DNA from: Limnomonas spitsbergensis
Taxonomy: Eukaryota; Chlorophyta; Chlorophyceae; Chlamydomonadales
Reading direction: 5' to 3'
NCBI GenBank assembly: GCA_037349105.1
Contig: JAYJMM010000123.1
Coordinates: 1,116,001-1,180,000 of the forward strand
Length of the DNA: 64,000 nt
Position 1 is the first letter of the stretch. Each line of letters begins with the position of its first letter. This document shows, piece by piece, positions 18,440-29,329 of this stretch. The position numbers and the translations under genes are program-made. Under the pieces are notes generated by a model. It had not been told where the DNA came from, did not search any database, and worked only from the letters and a program-made list of their open reading frames with translations.

Positions 18440-19762
18440 CTGCGACAAAGTGGCGTGGCGTACGAGTATGGAATCCCCTTCACTTAATTCTTCCCATCAC
18501 TTCCAATGTACAATGTGCAGCAATAGTAAAATCAAATCAACGTACAATGAACTAGTTTGATTTTTAATATTCATATTAATGTTTTGAATTGGGCGGCTGT
18601 TGTACAATGTTTTGGTCCTCCGTGTGCCATTGTGCATACAATCCTTAATCGCAGCTCCTTGGCATGCAGCCCCGCCGCTGCAGGTCTCAATCCCGTACAG
18701 AGGAGTGGCTTGGGATGTATTAGGGTCCAGGGTTGTTAGTCTTTACCAGGCGTCTATACCCTTAGCATATTTTGAAAACCAAGTAATCTCGTGCAAAACA
18801 GGACACTCCTGAATCCATGGATCCATCCTCAGAGCTATCAAAGAGATTTCGGTGTTCACTGTCAAGTTTTTCCGGTTCAGGTTTTAGGAACTGGTAGGTA
18901 ACGTGCACACGTGCTTCACCTTGCCTTGGAGGGTTTCATGTCCAAGGTCCAAGCCCTGAAATCATTGGCCTGCCCTCACCGCAGGGCATGCACCGTCCAT
19001 CGCCTATCTGAGGGAATGTAATTCATAATTCATAATTGAAGCCTCCTCTCCCCTCCTGGCATAATCAACACTCCAGATTCCATCCATCTTCTTGCTTACT
19101 TCAGGGTTCAGGGTTCAGGGTAAAAGGGTTCAAGGGTTTAAGCCCATCGTGCCTTCATGTTTGGTTTTAAGGGTTTTAAGCCTCCTCCCACTTCAGGGTT
19201 GACGGGTTCCAGCCTCCTCTCACCTCCGGGCAGCATCACCACATCATCCTCAGTCCAGTCAACGCCCATCATCACCACTCCATCTTCACAATACTTGGGG
19301 CAGATGGTGGGGGCAGAAGGTAAGGAACATGAGGTGGGGGGCAGACAAGCATGGGGGAAGAAGGTAAGGAACATGAGGTGGGGGGCAGAAGGTGGGGGAG
19401 GACAAAATGTGGGTGGGTAGGACAAAGAGGGTACAAAAGGGGGCCCTCTTCACCACCTCTGCTCTTGACATTGTTCGGGGATATGGGGATGAAAGGGGGG
19501 TGGGGGTGAGGGGGTAGAAAGGACGGGGCAGCACATTCGTGTTTTAGCATGTACGTGTATCCAGCCAACAGCGAACCATATTCACAACATCCGGGAAAAA
19601 GGGGGGTGGGGCGACACTCCCGGTTATGATCCCTTCCTTCACATATCCCCCTCCGCCTTTTTAGCATTCACACGGTGGATAGATACAAATGCGGTAATGG
19701 ATAGAGAGGCAGAGGAACACTTATTGAGGGGCGTATATAAGGCGGGAGGGACTCGGAGGTTG
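18440..19762. other. Intergenic; degenerate GGGTTCAGGG/AAGGGTTTTAAG repeats
   Basis: Around 19100-19200 there are short irregular runs of GGGTTCAGGGTTCAGGG and GGTTTTAAGGGTTTTAAG, reminiscent of green-algal TTTTAGGG telomere repeats but too irregular to call. Duplicated AAGGTAAGGAACATGAGGTG segments occur at 19319-19385. No gene seen. Confidence 0.4.
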
Positions 19763-21487
19763 TTACAGCTCATCTACTCGTGCAACCAAACCTGATCTCA
19801 ATGGCCAGGCTGTGTCTGTTAGGCCCTGAAGGTCAAGGCTTGAACAAAATGCTTTAAAGCGTCCACTACTGAACAATGGGATGATGACAGACCTGCAATT
19901 AAACAAAGACCCATGACCGCCCCATGACCCCCCATGACCGCCCCATGACCCCCCATGATTGCCTCCATGATTGCCCCCATGATTGCCCCCATGACCCCCC
20001 ATGACCCCCCATGATTGCCTCCATGATTGCCCCCATGACCCCCCATGATTGCCTCCATGATTGCCCCCATGACCGCCCCATGATTGCCTCCATGATTGCC
20101 CCCATGACCCCCCATGATTGCCCCCATGATTGTCCCCATGACCCCCCATGATTGCCCCCATGACCCCCCATGATTGCCCCCATGATTGCCCCCATGACCC
20201 CCCATGATTGCCCCCATGATTGCCCCCATGACCCCCCATGATTGCCCCCATGATTGCCCCCATGATTGCCCCCATGACCCCCCATGATTGCCCCCATGAC
20301 CCCCCATGATTGCCCTCATGACCCCCCATGATTGCCCCCATGACCCCCCATGATTGCCCCCATGACCCCCCACCCCCATGATTGCCCCCATGACCCCCCA
20401 TGATTGCCTCCATGATTGCCCCCATGACCCCCCATGATTGCCCCCATGATTGCCCCCATGATTGCCCCCATGACCCCCCATGATTGCCCCCATGATTGCC
20501 CCCATGATTGCCCCCACGATTGCCCCCATGATTGCCCCCATGACCGCCCCATGACCGCCCTCCTACCTGCATGTATAATGCCACCCATGACGAGCCCTGT
20601 CGCCTCTGCAGTCCGGCCAGCTGACACCAGTCCACATGGAGGTAGGCGGCTGGAACCCGATTGGGGTGCCTGCTGGACAAACGGCCGGGAGGAACTCCCC
20701 CAGCAGCGCTGCATGATGAGGCCGGCTGAGTTTGGATTGAAGCAGGTCCTTCATCCAGCCTCCTGATTGATGCGGGCTTTTCATCCAGTGTCTGAACTGA
20801 CGATGCTGAGGAATGAGGCTGTAGTTTTGGACCTGCCGGCACCATTTCGCCATATGTCCGTGCTGAAGCTTGAAGTGCAACAGCAGTTGTAGTAGCAGTA
20901 GCAGCAGTAGCAATAGCAGCAGTAGCCGCCGTAGCATCAGCACCAGCAGCGGAGTTGGCAGCAGTAGCAACAGCAGCAGCAGCAGCAGTAGCAGAAGCAG
21001 CAACAGCATCAGCAGTAGTAGCAGCAGTAGCAGCATCAGCAGCAGTAGCAGTGGCAGTAGCAAAGGCCACAGAAGGCACCACATTGTTCACTGCCGACTG
21101 TCTTTCAGGAGGGGCTGGGCACCAAGCCGGCAGCTGCGGCAGCAGTAGGGTTTGCGGAACGCGTATGCGGCCCGTTGAGAGAGGCAGCAGCTGCTCGTAG
21201 TGCATGTAGGCCACGACGTACAAGCGGCCGGCCCGCGCATCATTATCAGATATAGTGCCGAGGGCAGGGCTGCTGATGTCCAACCTGGGGGCTGTGTCTG
21301 GGGGGGGCTGTTGCTGCTGTTGCTGCTGCTGCTGCTGAAATTCGTCTCCTTCCTGGCCTTGCAGCCACGGGTCATCACCAGGCTCAGCCTCCCAGGCGTA
21401 CAGCCCTACGCCAAAAGGTTGAAGAGGTCCAGAGTTTGGGCATTCGCTGTCGAGGTTAAGATTAAAGGGTTGCCGTCTCTCCAGCAT
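19763..21487 (-). CDS. Low-complexity protein with poly-Gln, Ala/Thr-rich and Gly-Asn-His/Ser-Trp-Gly repeats (574 aa)
   Basis: The first ATG is at 21487 (MLERRQPFNLNLD); the frame extends slightly further upstream without ATG. The N-terminal 70 residues look ordinary (LQPFGVGLYAWEAEPGDDPW). Poly-Gln and Pro-rich stretches follow. After a short ordinary segment (AGRLYVVAYMHYEQLLPLS) comes a long Ala/Thr-rich tract. The C-terminal 200 residues are a minisatellite-encoded array of GGNHGG, GGSWGQSWG and MGAIMGG segments. I recognise no family. It may be a cell-wall or matrix-type structural protein, or a chance ORF across repeats; the non-repetitive parts argue mildly for a real gene. Confidence 0.45.
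   Translation of the reverse strand: MLERRQPFNLNLDSECPNSGPLQPFGVGLYAWEAEPGDDPWLQGQEGDEFQQQQQQQQQQPPPDTAPRLDISSPALGTISDNDARAGRLYVVAYMHYEQLLPLSTGRIRVPQTLLLPQLPAWCPAPPERQSAVNNVVPSVAFATATATAADAATAATTADAVAASATAAAAAVATAANSAAGADATAATAAIATAATATTTAVALQASARTYGEMVPAGPKLQPHSSASSVQTLDEKPASIRRLDEGPASIQTQPASSCSAAGGVPPGRLSSRHPNRVPAAYLHVDWCQLAGLQRRQGSSWVALYMQVGGRSWGGHGGNHGGNRGGNHGGNHGGNHGGSWGQSWGQSWGQSWGVMGAIMEAIMGGHGGNHGGGGSWGQSWGVMGAIMGGHEGNHGGSWGQSWGVMGAIMGAIMGAIMGGHGGNHGGNHGGSWGQSWGQSWGVMGAIMGGHGDNHGGNHGGSWGQSWRQSWGGHGGNHGGNHGGSWGQSWRQSWGVMGGHGGNHGGNHGGNHGGSWGGHGGSWGGHGSLFNCRSVIIPLFSSGRFKAFCSSLDLQGLTDTAWPLRSGLVARVDEL
19910..20566. repeat. 12-bp-based minisatellite (CCCATGATTGCC / CCCATGACCCCC)
   Basis: About 650 bp of head-to-tail 12-bp-like units in two main variants, with occasional GATTGCCTCCAT and CATGACCGCC variants. 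All three minus-strand frames stay open for long distances because the units are close to multiples of three. Confidence 0.9.
20878..21062. repeat. Imperfect AGC/AGT trinucleotide-rich tract
   Basis: Irregular runs of AGCAGT, AGCAGC and AGTAGC that encode the Ala/Thr-rich part of the minus-strand protein. Confidence 0.8.
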
Positions 21488-21599
21488 GCAACCCGGTACA
21501 GGACGGGACGGCAGATGGAGACGTGTCAGGGGATCATTGAAAGAAAACAGACGGCTGAGGCATAAAGACAGGGGGGGGCACAATGCTTATGAAGGTATG

Positions 21600-23300
21600 A
21601 AATCACAGCAGCAAAGGAAGGCAGGTTGGCCGACAATTGGCGGCGTCCGCACTGTTACCGTTTCAATCCCACTTCCTCTCATGTGCCCTGTCCAAGGCAC
21701 CGAGGGAGAGACGGTCAAAATTCTGGAGCGACCCTTCACACGTGCTTGCACATCAACCCTCTGTTCACACTAAAGGATGGATGGCACACACAATGGATTG
21801 GTTTCTCCGCATCTATCACATGTTTGCCTGCTGGGCCGGCCTGCTACCTGCTGCCCTGCCCCACCTTCCACATGGCTCTGCAGCAGCATCTCAATATCAT
21901 CCCGAGGCATGTGGAAGCCTTCACTACGGATGACCTGAAACATATGCGGTGGAGATTACATTTATCAGCTGGGCAGAATCAAAGGGGTCGTTGTATCATC
22001 AGCACAGCGTGAACAGAAGAGAGCGGACCTGGCCTGTTTGGCCAAGCGCTGTGCTGCGCTCCGTTTTAAGCCTCAGCCTCAAGGAGGAAAAGAAACTCAT
22101 CCCCGTTTACCCTTCTCAGCCATGCTCCAGAGAGGCAAAGTAGCGGTGTCTTTATTTCTGGGATTTTAGCTTCTTTCTTCCTCCTCGTCAGCCTGACGCA
22201 GCAGCTGGACAGCACCATCCCACCCACCCCCCATTGCAGCCTGAGCAGCCAGAGGCCGGAATCATATATTCATATAACATCTGCTCTGTTGAACTAAGCG
22301 CCGCTCCATGCATCGCTAAACTCATACCATCCCTCAAGGCGTTCAGGCAGCCATTCTGTGGGAGCCTACGTATTCATAAACTTGCTGACGCTGCGGCTGC
22401 CGTATGATACCGTAAATAATTGGATTGTTCCCCGGGCCACAGATAACTCAGCGTCCAGGTGAGGCCATGAGAGGGCAGCTGTGAGGCCACTGGAGCCTAG
22501 GGTCTAGGGCTTTGGGTTAGGTTTTAATTGAGGGCCTAGGTTAAAGGTTAAGGGGTTAGGGGAAAGGGTTAATATATAGGGTGTAGGCTCTGAAGGACTG
22601 ATGCAGACACTGAGGGCCCCTGGCCTAGGCTGGATCCATCACCAGAGCAGCCATCAAGACAGTGGAGGTCATCAGGAACAGGAACACGGTGACGCAAGCT
22701 CTCGAATCATAATGTGCGAGTGTGTGGCTTCAACTATCAAAAGCTGACCTACCGGTTCAATCCTGAAAAGCGGATCCACGGCTGATTCACACCCACATGG
22801 ACTGAAAGCGTGCGGAAATAATGCTCATAAGCCAGATAGCCACCTTCAGGACTCCTTACGGCTTCAGTCCTGAAAAGTGGATCCACGACTGATTCCCACC
22901 CACCTGGACTGGCGGCCCAGTGGCATGATGCGCCTCTACGGTCAGCACCTGCATGGCATCAGGGTGTTAGGGTTCAGGGTGGAGGTCAGGACATACAGGG
23001 CAGCAGCGCATTAGGGGTCAGGGCTAAGGTCAGGCGTACCTACGCCAGCCTCACATAGCCCCCCCTCACACGCCAGTCTCTCACTCCCCCCCCCCCCCCC
23101 CTTCAACAAGCCAGCCTCACATTCCAACGCGCGGGGCTTGAGGCTGAACCCGCTCCCTCCAGCTCTGGATCTCCGCCTGCATCCTCCTCTGCCTGCTCAA
23201 TCAATCCAGCAATGAACACATCACGGGTTCCTCAGCAGGCTGAAGAAGTAGAGGAAGATATATGCATGCCTTGAGTTCTTCCGCCCGCACACTCAAGACG
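21600..23300. other. Intergenic, no gene seen
   Basis: Contains irregular GGGTTAGG-type stretches (22500-22580), two copies of a CCGGTTCAATCCTGAAAAGCG-like block (about 22750-22885, partly diverged) and a poly-C run (23087-23101). No exon could be supported. Confidence 0.4.
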
Positions 23301-23307
23301 AACAACA

Positions 23308-23760
23308 ATGCAGCTTGGGCTTCTCTATATACCGTGCAGCTTATGGCCCTGGAAGCCAGGCAGCTATGCAATACGACCGGCCCATGCTGCTCTGTTACCT
23401 TATCCAGTACTCCCTAGTGAAGCAAAGCTTTCATTACTTCTTATCTCAGTGCTGGACATGCAGCTTGGGCCTCTATTTATGCCCTACAGCTCATTGCCCT
23501 GAAAGCCAGGTAGCCACGCAAAATGATCGGCCAATGCAATAGCCCATGCATTCGCCCATGCATTCGCCCATGCATCAGCCCATGCATCAGCCCATGCATC
23601 AGCCCATGCTTTACTGTTTCCTTATCCAGTAGGCTCTTACGAGGCACAGCTTTCGTTCCCTCTTATCTCAGAGCTGGACATGCAGTTTAGGCTGTTTCGT
23701 ACACTTAACAATCACTTGCCCCATAAGCCAGCCAGATATGTGATACAAGTAACAGCTGCG
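23308..23760 (+). repeat. Tandem repeat of ~150-220 bp, three diverged units
   Basis: Units begin at GCAGCTTGGGC (23310), GCAGCTTGGGC (23460) and GCAGTTTAGGC (23680). Each contains a GAAGCCAG or GAAAGCCAG motif and GACCGGCC-like sequence. Unit two is lengthened by five or six copies of CCCATGCATTCG/CCCATGCATCAG (23541-23610). Confidence 0.75.
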
Positions 23761-24228
23761 GAGTTGACTCCAGCCAATTGCCTTCAAAGTCAGCCAGTTA
23801 CCGTATGCAAAAATCGGAATCTAAAATTCTGACCGTGCTGCCTACTTAAGATCATCATGGCAGCATGGCCCATGTCAAGGTTAATTTGGAAAGCGTCTTT
23901 AAGCCCTGTTTATGACGTATGCATTGATCCTTTTACTTTCCCAGCTAAACCATGCACGAGTGAGATGGTAGCCCTACCCGTTGCTGCAGTCAAACGGGAG
24001 GCCTCCTTATATTGATGGAGCCTCAGGGCGTATAATTCAAATTGACCAGGACTTCAAAATACCACTGGAATGTCCTTACACCTACAGCCATCGCCCACGC
24101 AAAGGCTGAAATAGGAGACTGACCAACACCTAGCCACACCCTACCCAGGGCACACATGCCTGGTTTCTTTGAATGGTACCAGAAAAGCGCCTGGCATGCA
24201 TCCCGGCGGCCGCCAGCCCGCCACGCAC

Positions 24229-24723
24229 CTTGACCCATCTAGGTAATTCGAATCGGCACCACACGCTCTGCCTGTTCCTGACAACGTGCTGGCAAGTGAT
24301 CAGCTCAGAGACCAGCGGAGGAGGCCACGCAGCAGATCCGGGCGGATCTGACATGGGATCTGCTGATCCGGATTCAACAGGCTGATCTCTACAAACATCT
24401 GACGTGCGAGACTTGCAAGACATGGCGTCATCGTGCGGGAGAGATACCGCTGTATGTGTGGCAGTGGCAGTGGCAGTGGTTGAGGCAGAAGCTGTGGTGG
24501 CTGCTGAAGTTTTGGCAGTGGCCATCAAAGCGGTGGTTGCCTCCTTATGAGAGGGACCCAGCTCCTTATAAGTAGGAGTGTGCTCCTTCAAAGTGGGATC
24601 CAGCTTCTTCAAGGAGGCAGGCTTTTCCCGCCACTGCTCTAGCCGAACCACCCAGGCGGTGACAGAGGAGAGCGTGGCGGCCAGACGGGCCTCCATCTTC
24701 AGGGGGGCCAAGGCGGGGTTGCT
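24229..24723 (-). CDS. Candidate second exon of the F-box gene
   Basis: A 165-codon segment open in one frame is flanked by an acceptor (CTAATGTGCACGTAG, where the TAG is the in-frame stop) and a strong donor (GTCAAG|GTGCGT). Both ends are phase 0, matching the phase-0 donor of the F-box exon 670 bp upstream. The protein reads KMEARLAATLSSVTAWVVRL, then a charged Lys/Glu stretch (LKKLDPTLKEHTPTYKELG), an Ala/Thr-rich tract and a C-terminal segment with Trp and Cys. Other exons may lie between. Linkage to the F-box exon is inference. Confidence 0.4.
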
Positions 24724-25389
24724 CTACGTGCACATTAGGGGGAGAATCATGAACATGTTTGAATCGATGACGGCAAGCTCCTTGTGCTGATTGAAATGAG
24801 AATGGCTGATTGATGTTTTGAGCTGTTAAGCTGTGCCTATCAGGAATGATGCATTCATGGGCAGACACATTGATAACCAGGAGTTGGTGTTGTTACAATA
24901 CCAATATTTTTAAAGAGGGCCAGACAGACCATTGGTAGCAGTGCTGCTTCGCAGCCACTTATATAATTGCCGTTACCGTATTATAATCCTACCTTGAAGC
25001 AGCTATTTCGGGTTTTGGCTATACCAGGGGGCTTTTCCTGGATCTTAGAAATATCACTCAGCTTTGTCCCCTGGTCCATGCATGGAGATTTCTCAGAATT
25101 TGAACTTTCATGATGGCAGAGCATGCATGGCGGCGGAATAAAGAGCCATGCAAAGCATGGGAAGCGTTCATCGCATGCCATGCTTATGCCATGCTAATGT
25201 CCCACCTACAGTCTGCGTCGTTGCTGGTAGAGCTTGTCCCTTAATAAGATTCCTCTAGTATGACACATGCCAGCTTGGCAAACTCGTGATACCATGCCAT
25301 GCCACCATTGATGTTGTCATGTATAATACTCATATTTTAAAACGCATGATACCAGTATCATGGCAGGAGATCTCTCCAGAAGTTTTTAC

Positions 25390-25620
25390 CTGTATGGATT
25401 TGAATAGCTGCCTGTACGTCGGGTGTGCCAATGGTTTGAGCCTGACGTCGAACTCGCGGTGGACCAACTCCTTCCACAGCTCAGCGCGAGATGCAGCAAC
25501 ATTCCAGCTACGACACACGCAGCTCGCCTGGGCTATTGCGAGGCAGTCGGACTTTCCTGCATGCGATAGAACACACTCCAGGACGTCTGTACTGAGATCT
25601 GGAGCGCTTGGTTCCTCCAT
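25390..25620 (-). CDS. F-box protein, first exon
   Basis: ATG at 25620 opens MEEPSAPDLSTDVLECVLSH, followed by KSDCLAIAQASCVCRSWNVAA and AELWKELVHREFDVRL. This is a full F-box (LPxDVLxxIL...VCRxWxxxxxxxxLWKxL), the segment that binds Skp1 in SCF ubiquitin ligases. The exon ends at a good donor, ATACAG|GTAAAA (intron starts at 25389), phase 0. Such proteins use their C-terminal part to choose targets. That part must lie downstream on the minus strand, possibly in the 24229-24723 exon. Confidence 0.75.
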
Positions 25621-25699
25621 GGTAGCAGATTGGATCGCTGCAGGGGTCTCTACTCTGTACTTGCGACTCCTAGTCAGCAGCTTCTGTCACATTCGGCCG

Positions 25700-26400
25700 A
25701 TCACGGTATTCAGCAGCAGAAAAATGGTGCTGGCCAGTGATAGTTCGGCGGGCCAGTCACTCAAAACGCCAAGCATAGCTTCGGAGCAACGTTACGCGTT
25801 TACGCACCGCGACATGTGCGTAGTTAGACAGTCTCCTCCGTTCGCATTACGCTTCGAGTGCTTTTCGTGACACAATCACTATAACTCGCGAGCTTGCTTT
25901 TTCAACCGACTACATTGCTTTCCGGGTATACCATAAACTTCAATTTGTTCTTCCCTCAATTGCCTGCGTTCCCTTTTCCAGTCCATGACAACTCCAGGAG
26001 CTATGCGTTTGATTGCCATCCGCGGCTCACATTATTGTGAAAGGGCAAGATGGGCCCTGGACTTAGCAGGTGTGCTGCAACTTAAAAACATCATCAACGC
26101 AAGCGGCATGCCTATTGGTTGTTGAGAGCCATGCCATGTTGCCATGCAAGCACTCTTTGATTCCACCACCATGTTGCATGCTTGTCCATAAAGTGTCCTT
26201 CTATGTACAGTAATATGGTACCTCCCTTTAATATCTGGGGGACGTTGAGGCTGTCCATTATCCTATTAGAAGGATAGTTCTGGGACCACCACCCCGGTCC
26301 AACTTGGCTCAGTGGCTGTCCCTCCCAAAACCGGTACCCCTTATGGTGGCTAACATGGAAAAGAAAAGCGTGAAGTTCTGTGCTGGGAAAATGCATGTCT
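25700..26400. other. Intergenic upstream of the F-box gene, no gene seen
   Basis: Probably holds the F-box gene promoter on the minus strand and the start region of the GST-like gene on the plus strand. No clear TATA or conserved site recognised. Confidence 0.3.
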
Positions 26401-26416
26401 GCCCTGGGATGCAACG

Positions 26417-26625
26417 TTGACGCTCCAAGACGGGCAGTACAGTAGCTTTCTTTTCGTTTCTACCAGCCCTGCACTTGGCAGTCTGTGCTTTGAGACATCT
26501 ACTCATGGCACAGTCAACAAGGATCGGTGGAAATTCTTTGAACATCCTCATATCATGAACTATGACGCAGGCCTCCCATTCGAGGAGGACTGTTACCCCC
26601 CGGCCTTCCACATGCTGGCAACCAG
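26417..26625 (+). CDS. N-terminal exon of the GST-like gene (start uncertain)
   Basis: The segment encodes YDAGLPFEEDCYPPAFHMLATR before a GT donor (ACCAG|GTCAGT at 26625). That block matches the RAGLPFEEE...FHRLATR segment in the thioredoxin-fold half of bacterial-type GSTs. Upstream, DRWKFFEHPH stands where such proteins have CEKARWAL, so the catalytic-loop region looks altered or mis-spliced. No ATG begins the visible frame. The exon ends in phase 2. Confidence 0.5.
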
Positions 26626-27202
26626 GTCAGTGTGTCCAAACGATCGCCAGGACTGCATAATATGGACAAAATATTGACCAAAAACATCCCAAAGTATATT
26701 GTACTGCAGCCTGTGGCCATGGCATGCAGAGGTTAAGTACAAGCTTGCCCCCAACCTGAACCTCACTTAACCATTATTTGTCTTCGACTTAACCAAGGCA
26801 GTGCGAACAGGAAACAAAGAGAAAGCATAATTAAGCCTGGAAATCAAATTGAGCCGAGAGTATTGGGGTCTGATGAAGAAAGGTGTACACTGATAAGCAG
26901 GAGCTGATAAGAGTGAAGAGTGACAGTGAGACGCACTGCTACCTGGACATGGCCGTCACTCCTGCAGATGTTGCTCTCACTCTCAATTTCGGGTTGCAAA
27001 TTACCATGCATGGGCGTGTACATCCACACCCTAATTAATCAACAGGATTTTAAGTGGATAAGTAGATGCTGAAAGGAAGACGTACTGTACATTTCCCAGC
27101 TGGAACACATTTATACCAGGACTAAATTTTCGATTTAGTGTGGGCTGAAGAATGGGCTAAGGCAACCAAGTCCTCACTCTTGACTTCTTCCACCGGCGAC
27201 GT

Positions 27203-27495
27203 TTGCATGCTGCAACAGGCCAGCCACTGGAGGGAAGTCCACGAGTGTGCCAGTCCTATTCACTCTTGTCCTGTCCGTTCACCCTTTGTGTTCACATGCC
27301 ACTCCTATGCTCTCTTGCCTTGCCCGTTCACCCTTTTGTTCGCATGCTGCAACAGGCCAGCCACTGGAGGGAAGTCTACGAGTGTGCCACTCCTATGCAC
27401 TCTTGCCTTGTCCGTTCACCCTTTATGTTCGCATGCTGCAACAGGCCAGCCACTGGAGGGAAGTCTACGAGTGTGCCAGTCCTATTCACACGGGA
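27203..27495 (+). repeat. Minisatellite of ~90-137 bp units inside the GST-like gene
   Basis: Three copies of GCATGCTGCAACAGGCCAGC and CACTGGAGGGAAGTCYACGA begin near 27205, 27341 and 27432, with TTGCCTTGTCCGTTCACCC-like segments between them. They lie in the interval where an exon for the middle of the thioredoxin fold is expected. Confidence 0.8.
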
Positions 27496-27764
27496 CAGCG
27501 GTGTAATCACAGACTCGGGGTGAGTGAGTCTAGATCCAGGAAAGGGATGAAATAAGAGTGGGCTGGCCAGCGGGGTAGAGCTATGAGTATCGTGAAGTTA
27601 CTTATCTTTTTCCGAAATTGTCCCTGTTCGCGCTGCCTGCCCCTTTCAATTAAGCTAGTGCGTGGATGGATAAGGAGCAACTTCATCAACAACAGCGACA
27701 ACAGCTTGTATGGAACTCACAAATACTCATCAATAAACCACATTTCATGCTCTCATTTCCCCAG

Positions 27765-29329
27765 GGGCATCCTGCACTATGCCCAACGCTGCGCAGAGGC
27801 TACCTCAGGCAATGACCCCACCCGAGCCCTAGCCAAGGACTTATACCCTGCAGACCCTGCCTTGCGTGCTGAGGTAGACCGACAAGAAGCCTTGTATGCA
27901 GGTAGGCAGGAGGGCGGGGTGGTTGCCTGGGTGGTTTAATCAAAGGTGTTTGGGGCATATCTGGTTGCCTTGGATCAAGTGAACGTAAGCCGATGGCTGT
28001 ATGCATCTTACCCACAGGCAAGCTAGGCGCATGGGTGCGTGTGGTCTGCTACAACACGCTACTCCGCGACTCCAATATGGCACTCAACGCGTTGTGTCAG
28101 GTGCGTCCGTTCTGCTTGGTTTATGCCAATTGGTATGTCAGTTGGCTCGTCAGATGGTTGTATGTTGATGTCTCCTATGTGAGCTTGCAATCTTCACTTA
28201 TACTCATGGCTTCATTACGCATATGTCGATATACCGGGTAGACATTCATTGATATCACAATCCCAGCATACTGGTAATCCAGAGGCTTGTTTCTGCATCA
28301 TGTTGCCGGCATTTTGTGTTGAGTATCCTGTGCCTTGTGCTCCTATTGCCTTCAGGGTGTGCCCTATTCCCGTGCGTTGCCCTTTCGTGCATTGTTCTGG
28401 TTCCCCATCCGAGGCATGCTAATCAAGGGCATGCGCATCAGCCCCGAACACGCGTTGACATGCCTCGACAAAGTAAGTCACCCAATGCCTTTTTTGTTGC
28501 ATGCTTTCATGCAGAGGTTCTTGCTTGAAGAGGTGTGCTTTTATGCAGAGGTTTTTTTTGAAGCCTGTGGTGTACTGATATGACTAGCAATGTCAGCCAT
28601 TCATGTGAGGGCTCAAACCCGGACTGTTATTTTGAAACGGGAGGCACTTTCGCCTGAATCTACGCCCTAGGAGAAATATTTATACACCATTTTGAAACAG
28701 GGATGCTTTCTTGATATACAGTTGCCTGATGAGTGCCTGGCTCTGTAACCCTCTTTGACCTTCTAAGGGCACAGCTGCCTATGATGTGCCGTAGATTCGA
28801 TCCCTCTTCGAAGACGTGGGCGAGATATTAGCAAAGAATGGTGGCAGGTACGCAATACGAGGAACGGGGGGCAAGTGGGGAAGTCCTTGTGGTACTGTAC
28901 TGCCAAGCTGATCTCTTGAGTGCCGAACCTTCATTTCTGGTGCCCAGCCTCTAAACCATGATAGGGGTGTGGAAACAGGGTCTGGGGAGCAAAACTACAT
29001 GTCTGCTGCGTGACATAAATTCGAAACCTTAAACTCTAAGCATTTCGTTTTTAAACCCTTACAGGTTTCTGGTTGGCAACAGCTTCAGTGCTGCGGATCT
29101 CACCTTTGCGTGTATGGCAGCACTGGTTGTGTTCCCTTCCGAGTACGGAGCGGACTTGACTGCGCTGAGCAAGCACAAGCTGGGCCAAGCAATGGTGGAG
29201 GAGCTGCGTGCCATGCCCGCAGGCAAGCTACTGAATATATTTCCGGCTGTGCTTGCAATCATTCCAGAACTACTCAAGACTCGGGACTTCAGATACTGCT
29301 TAATCAATCAAGACAGAATTCAAATATAA
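27765..29329 (+). CDS. Glutathione S-transferase-like protein, C-terminal exons
   Basis: Five exons join in frame: 27765-27901, 28018-28100, 28356-28472, 28795-28847 and 29065-29329, each with AG/GT borders. The product reads GILHYAQRC, DLYPADPALRAEVDRQEALY, GKLGAWVRVVCYNTLL, GVPYSRALPFRALFWFPIRG, ISPEHALTCLDK, then RFLVGNSFSAADLTFACMAAL. The last block is the hallmark of the helical C-terminal domain (YLVGDRFSAADLTFA) of a bacterial-type GST family, and MVEELRAMPAGKL matches its last helices. The likely role is glutathione conjugation or peroxide handling in the cytosol or plastid. The stop is TAA at 29327-29329. Exon 27765 joins the 26417-26625 exon in phase, but about 25 residues of the thioredoxin fold (the cis-Pro segment) are then missing, so an exon is unassigned or lost. 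Confidence 0.75.

Noticed and set aside
22490..22580. Interstitial telomere repeats
   Set aside because: GGGTTAGG and GGGTCTAGGG-like runs are too irregular to match any telomere unit.
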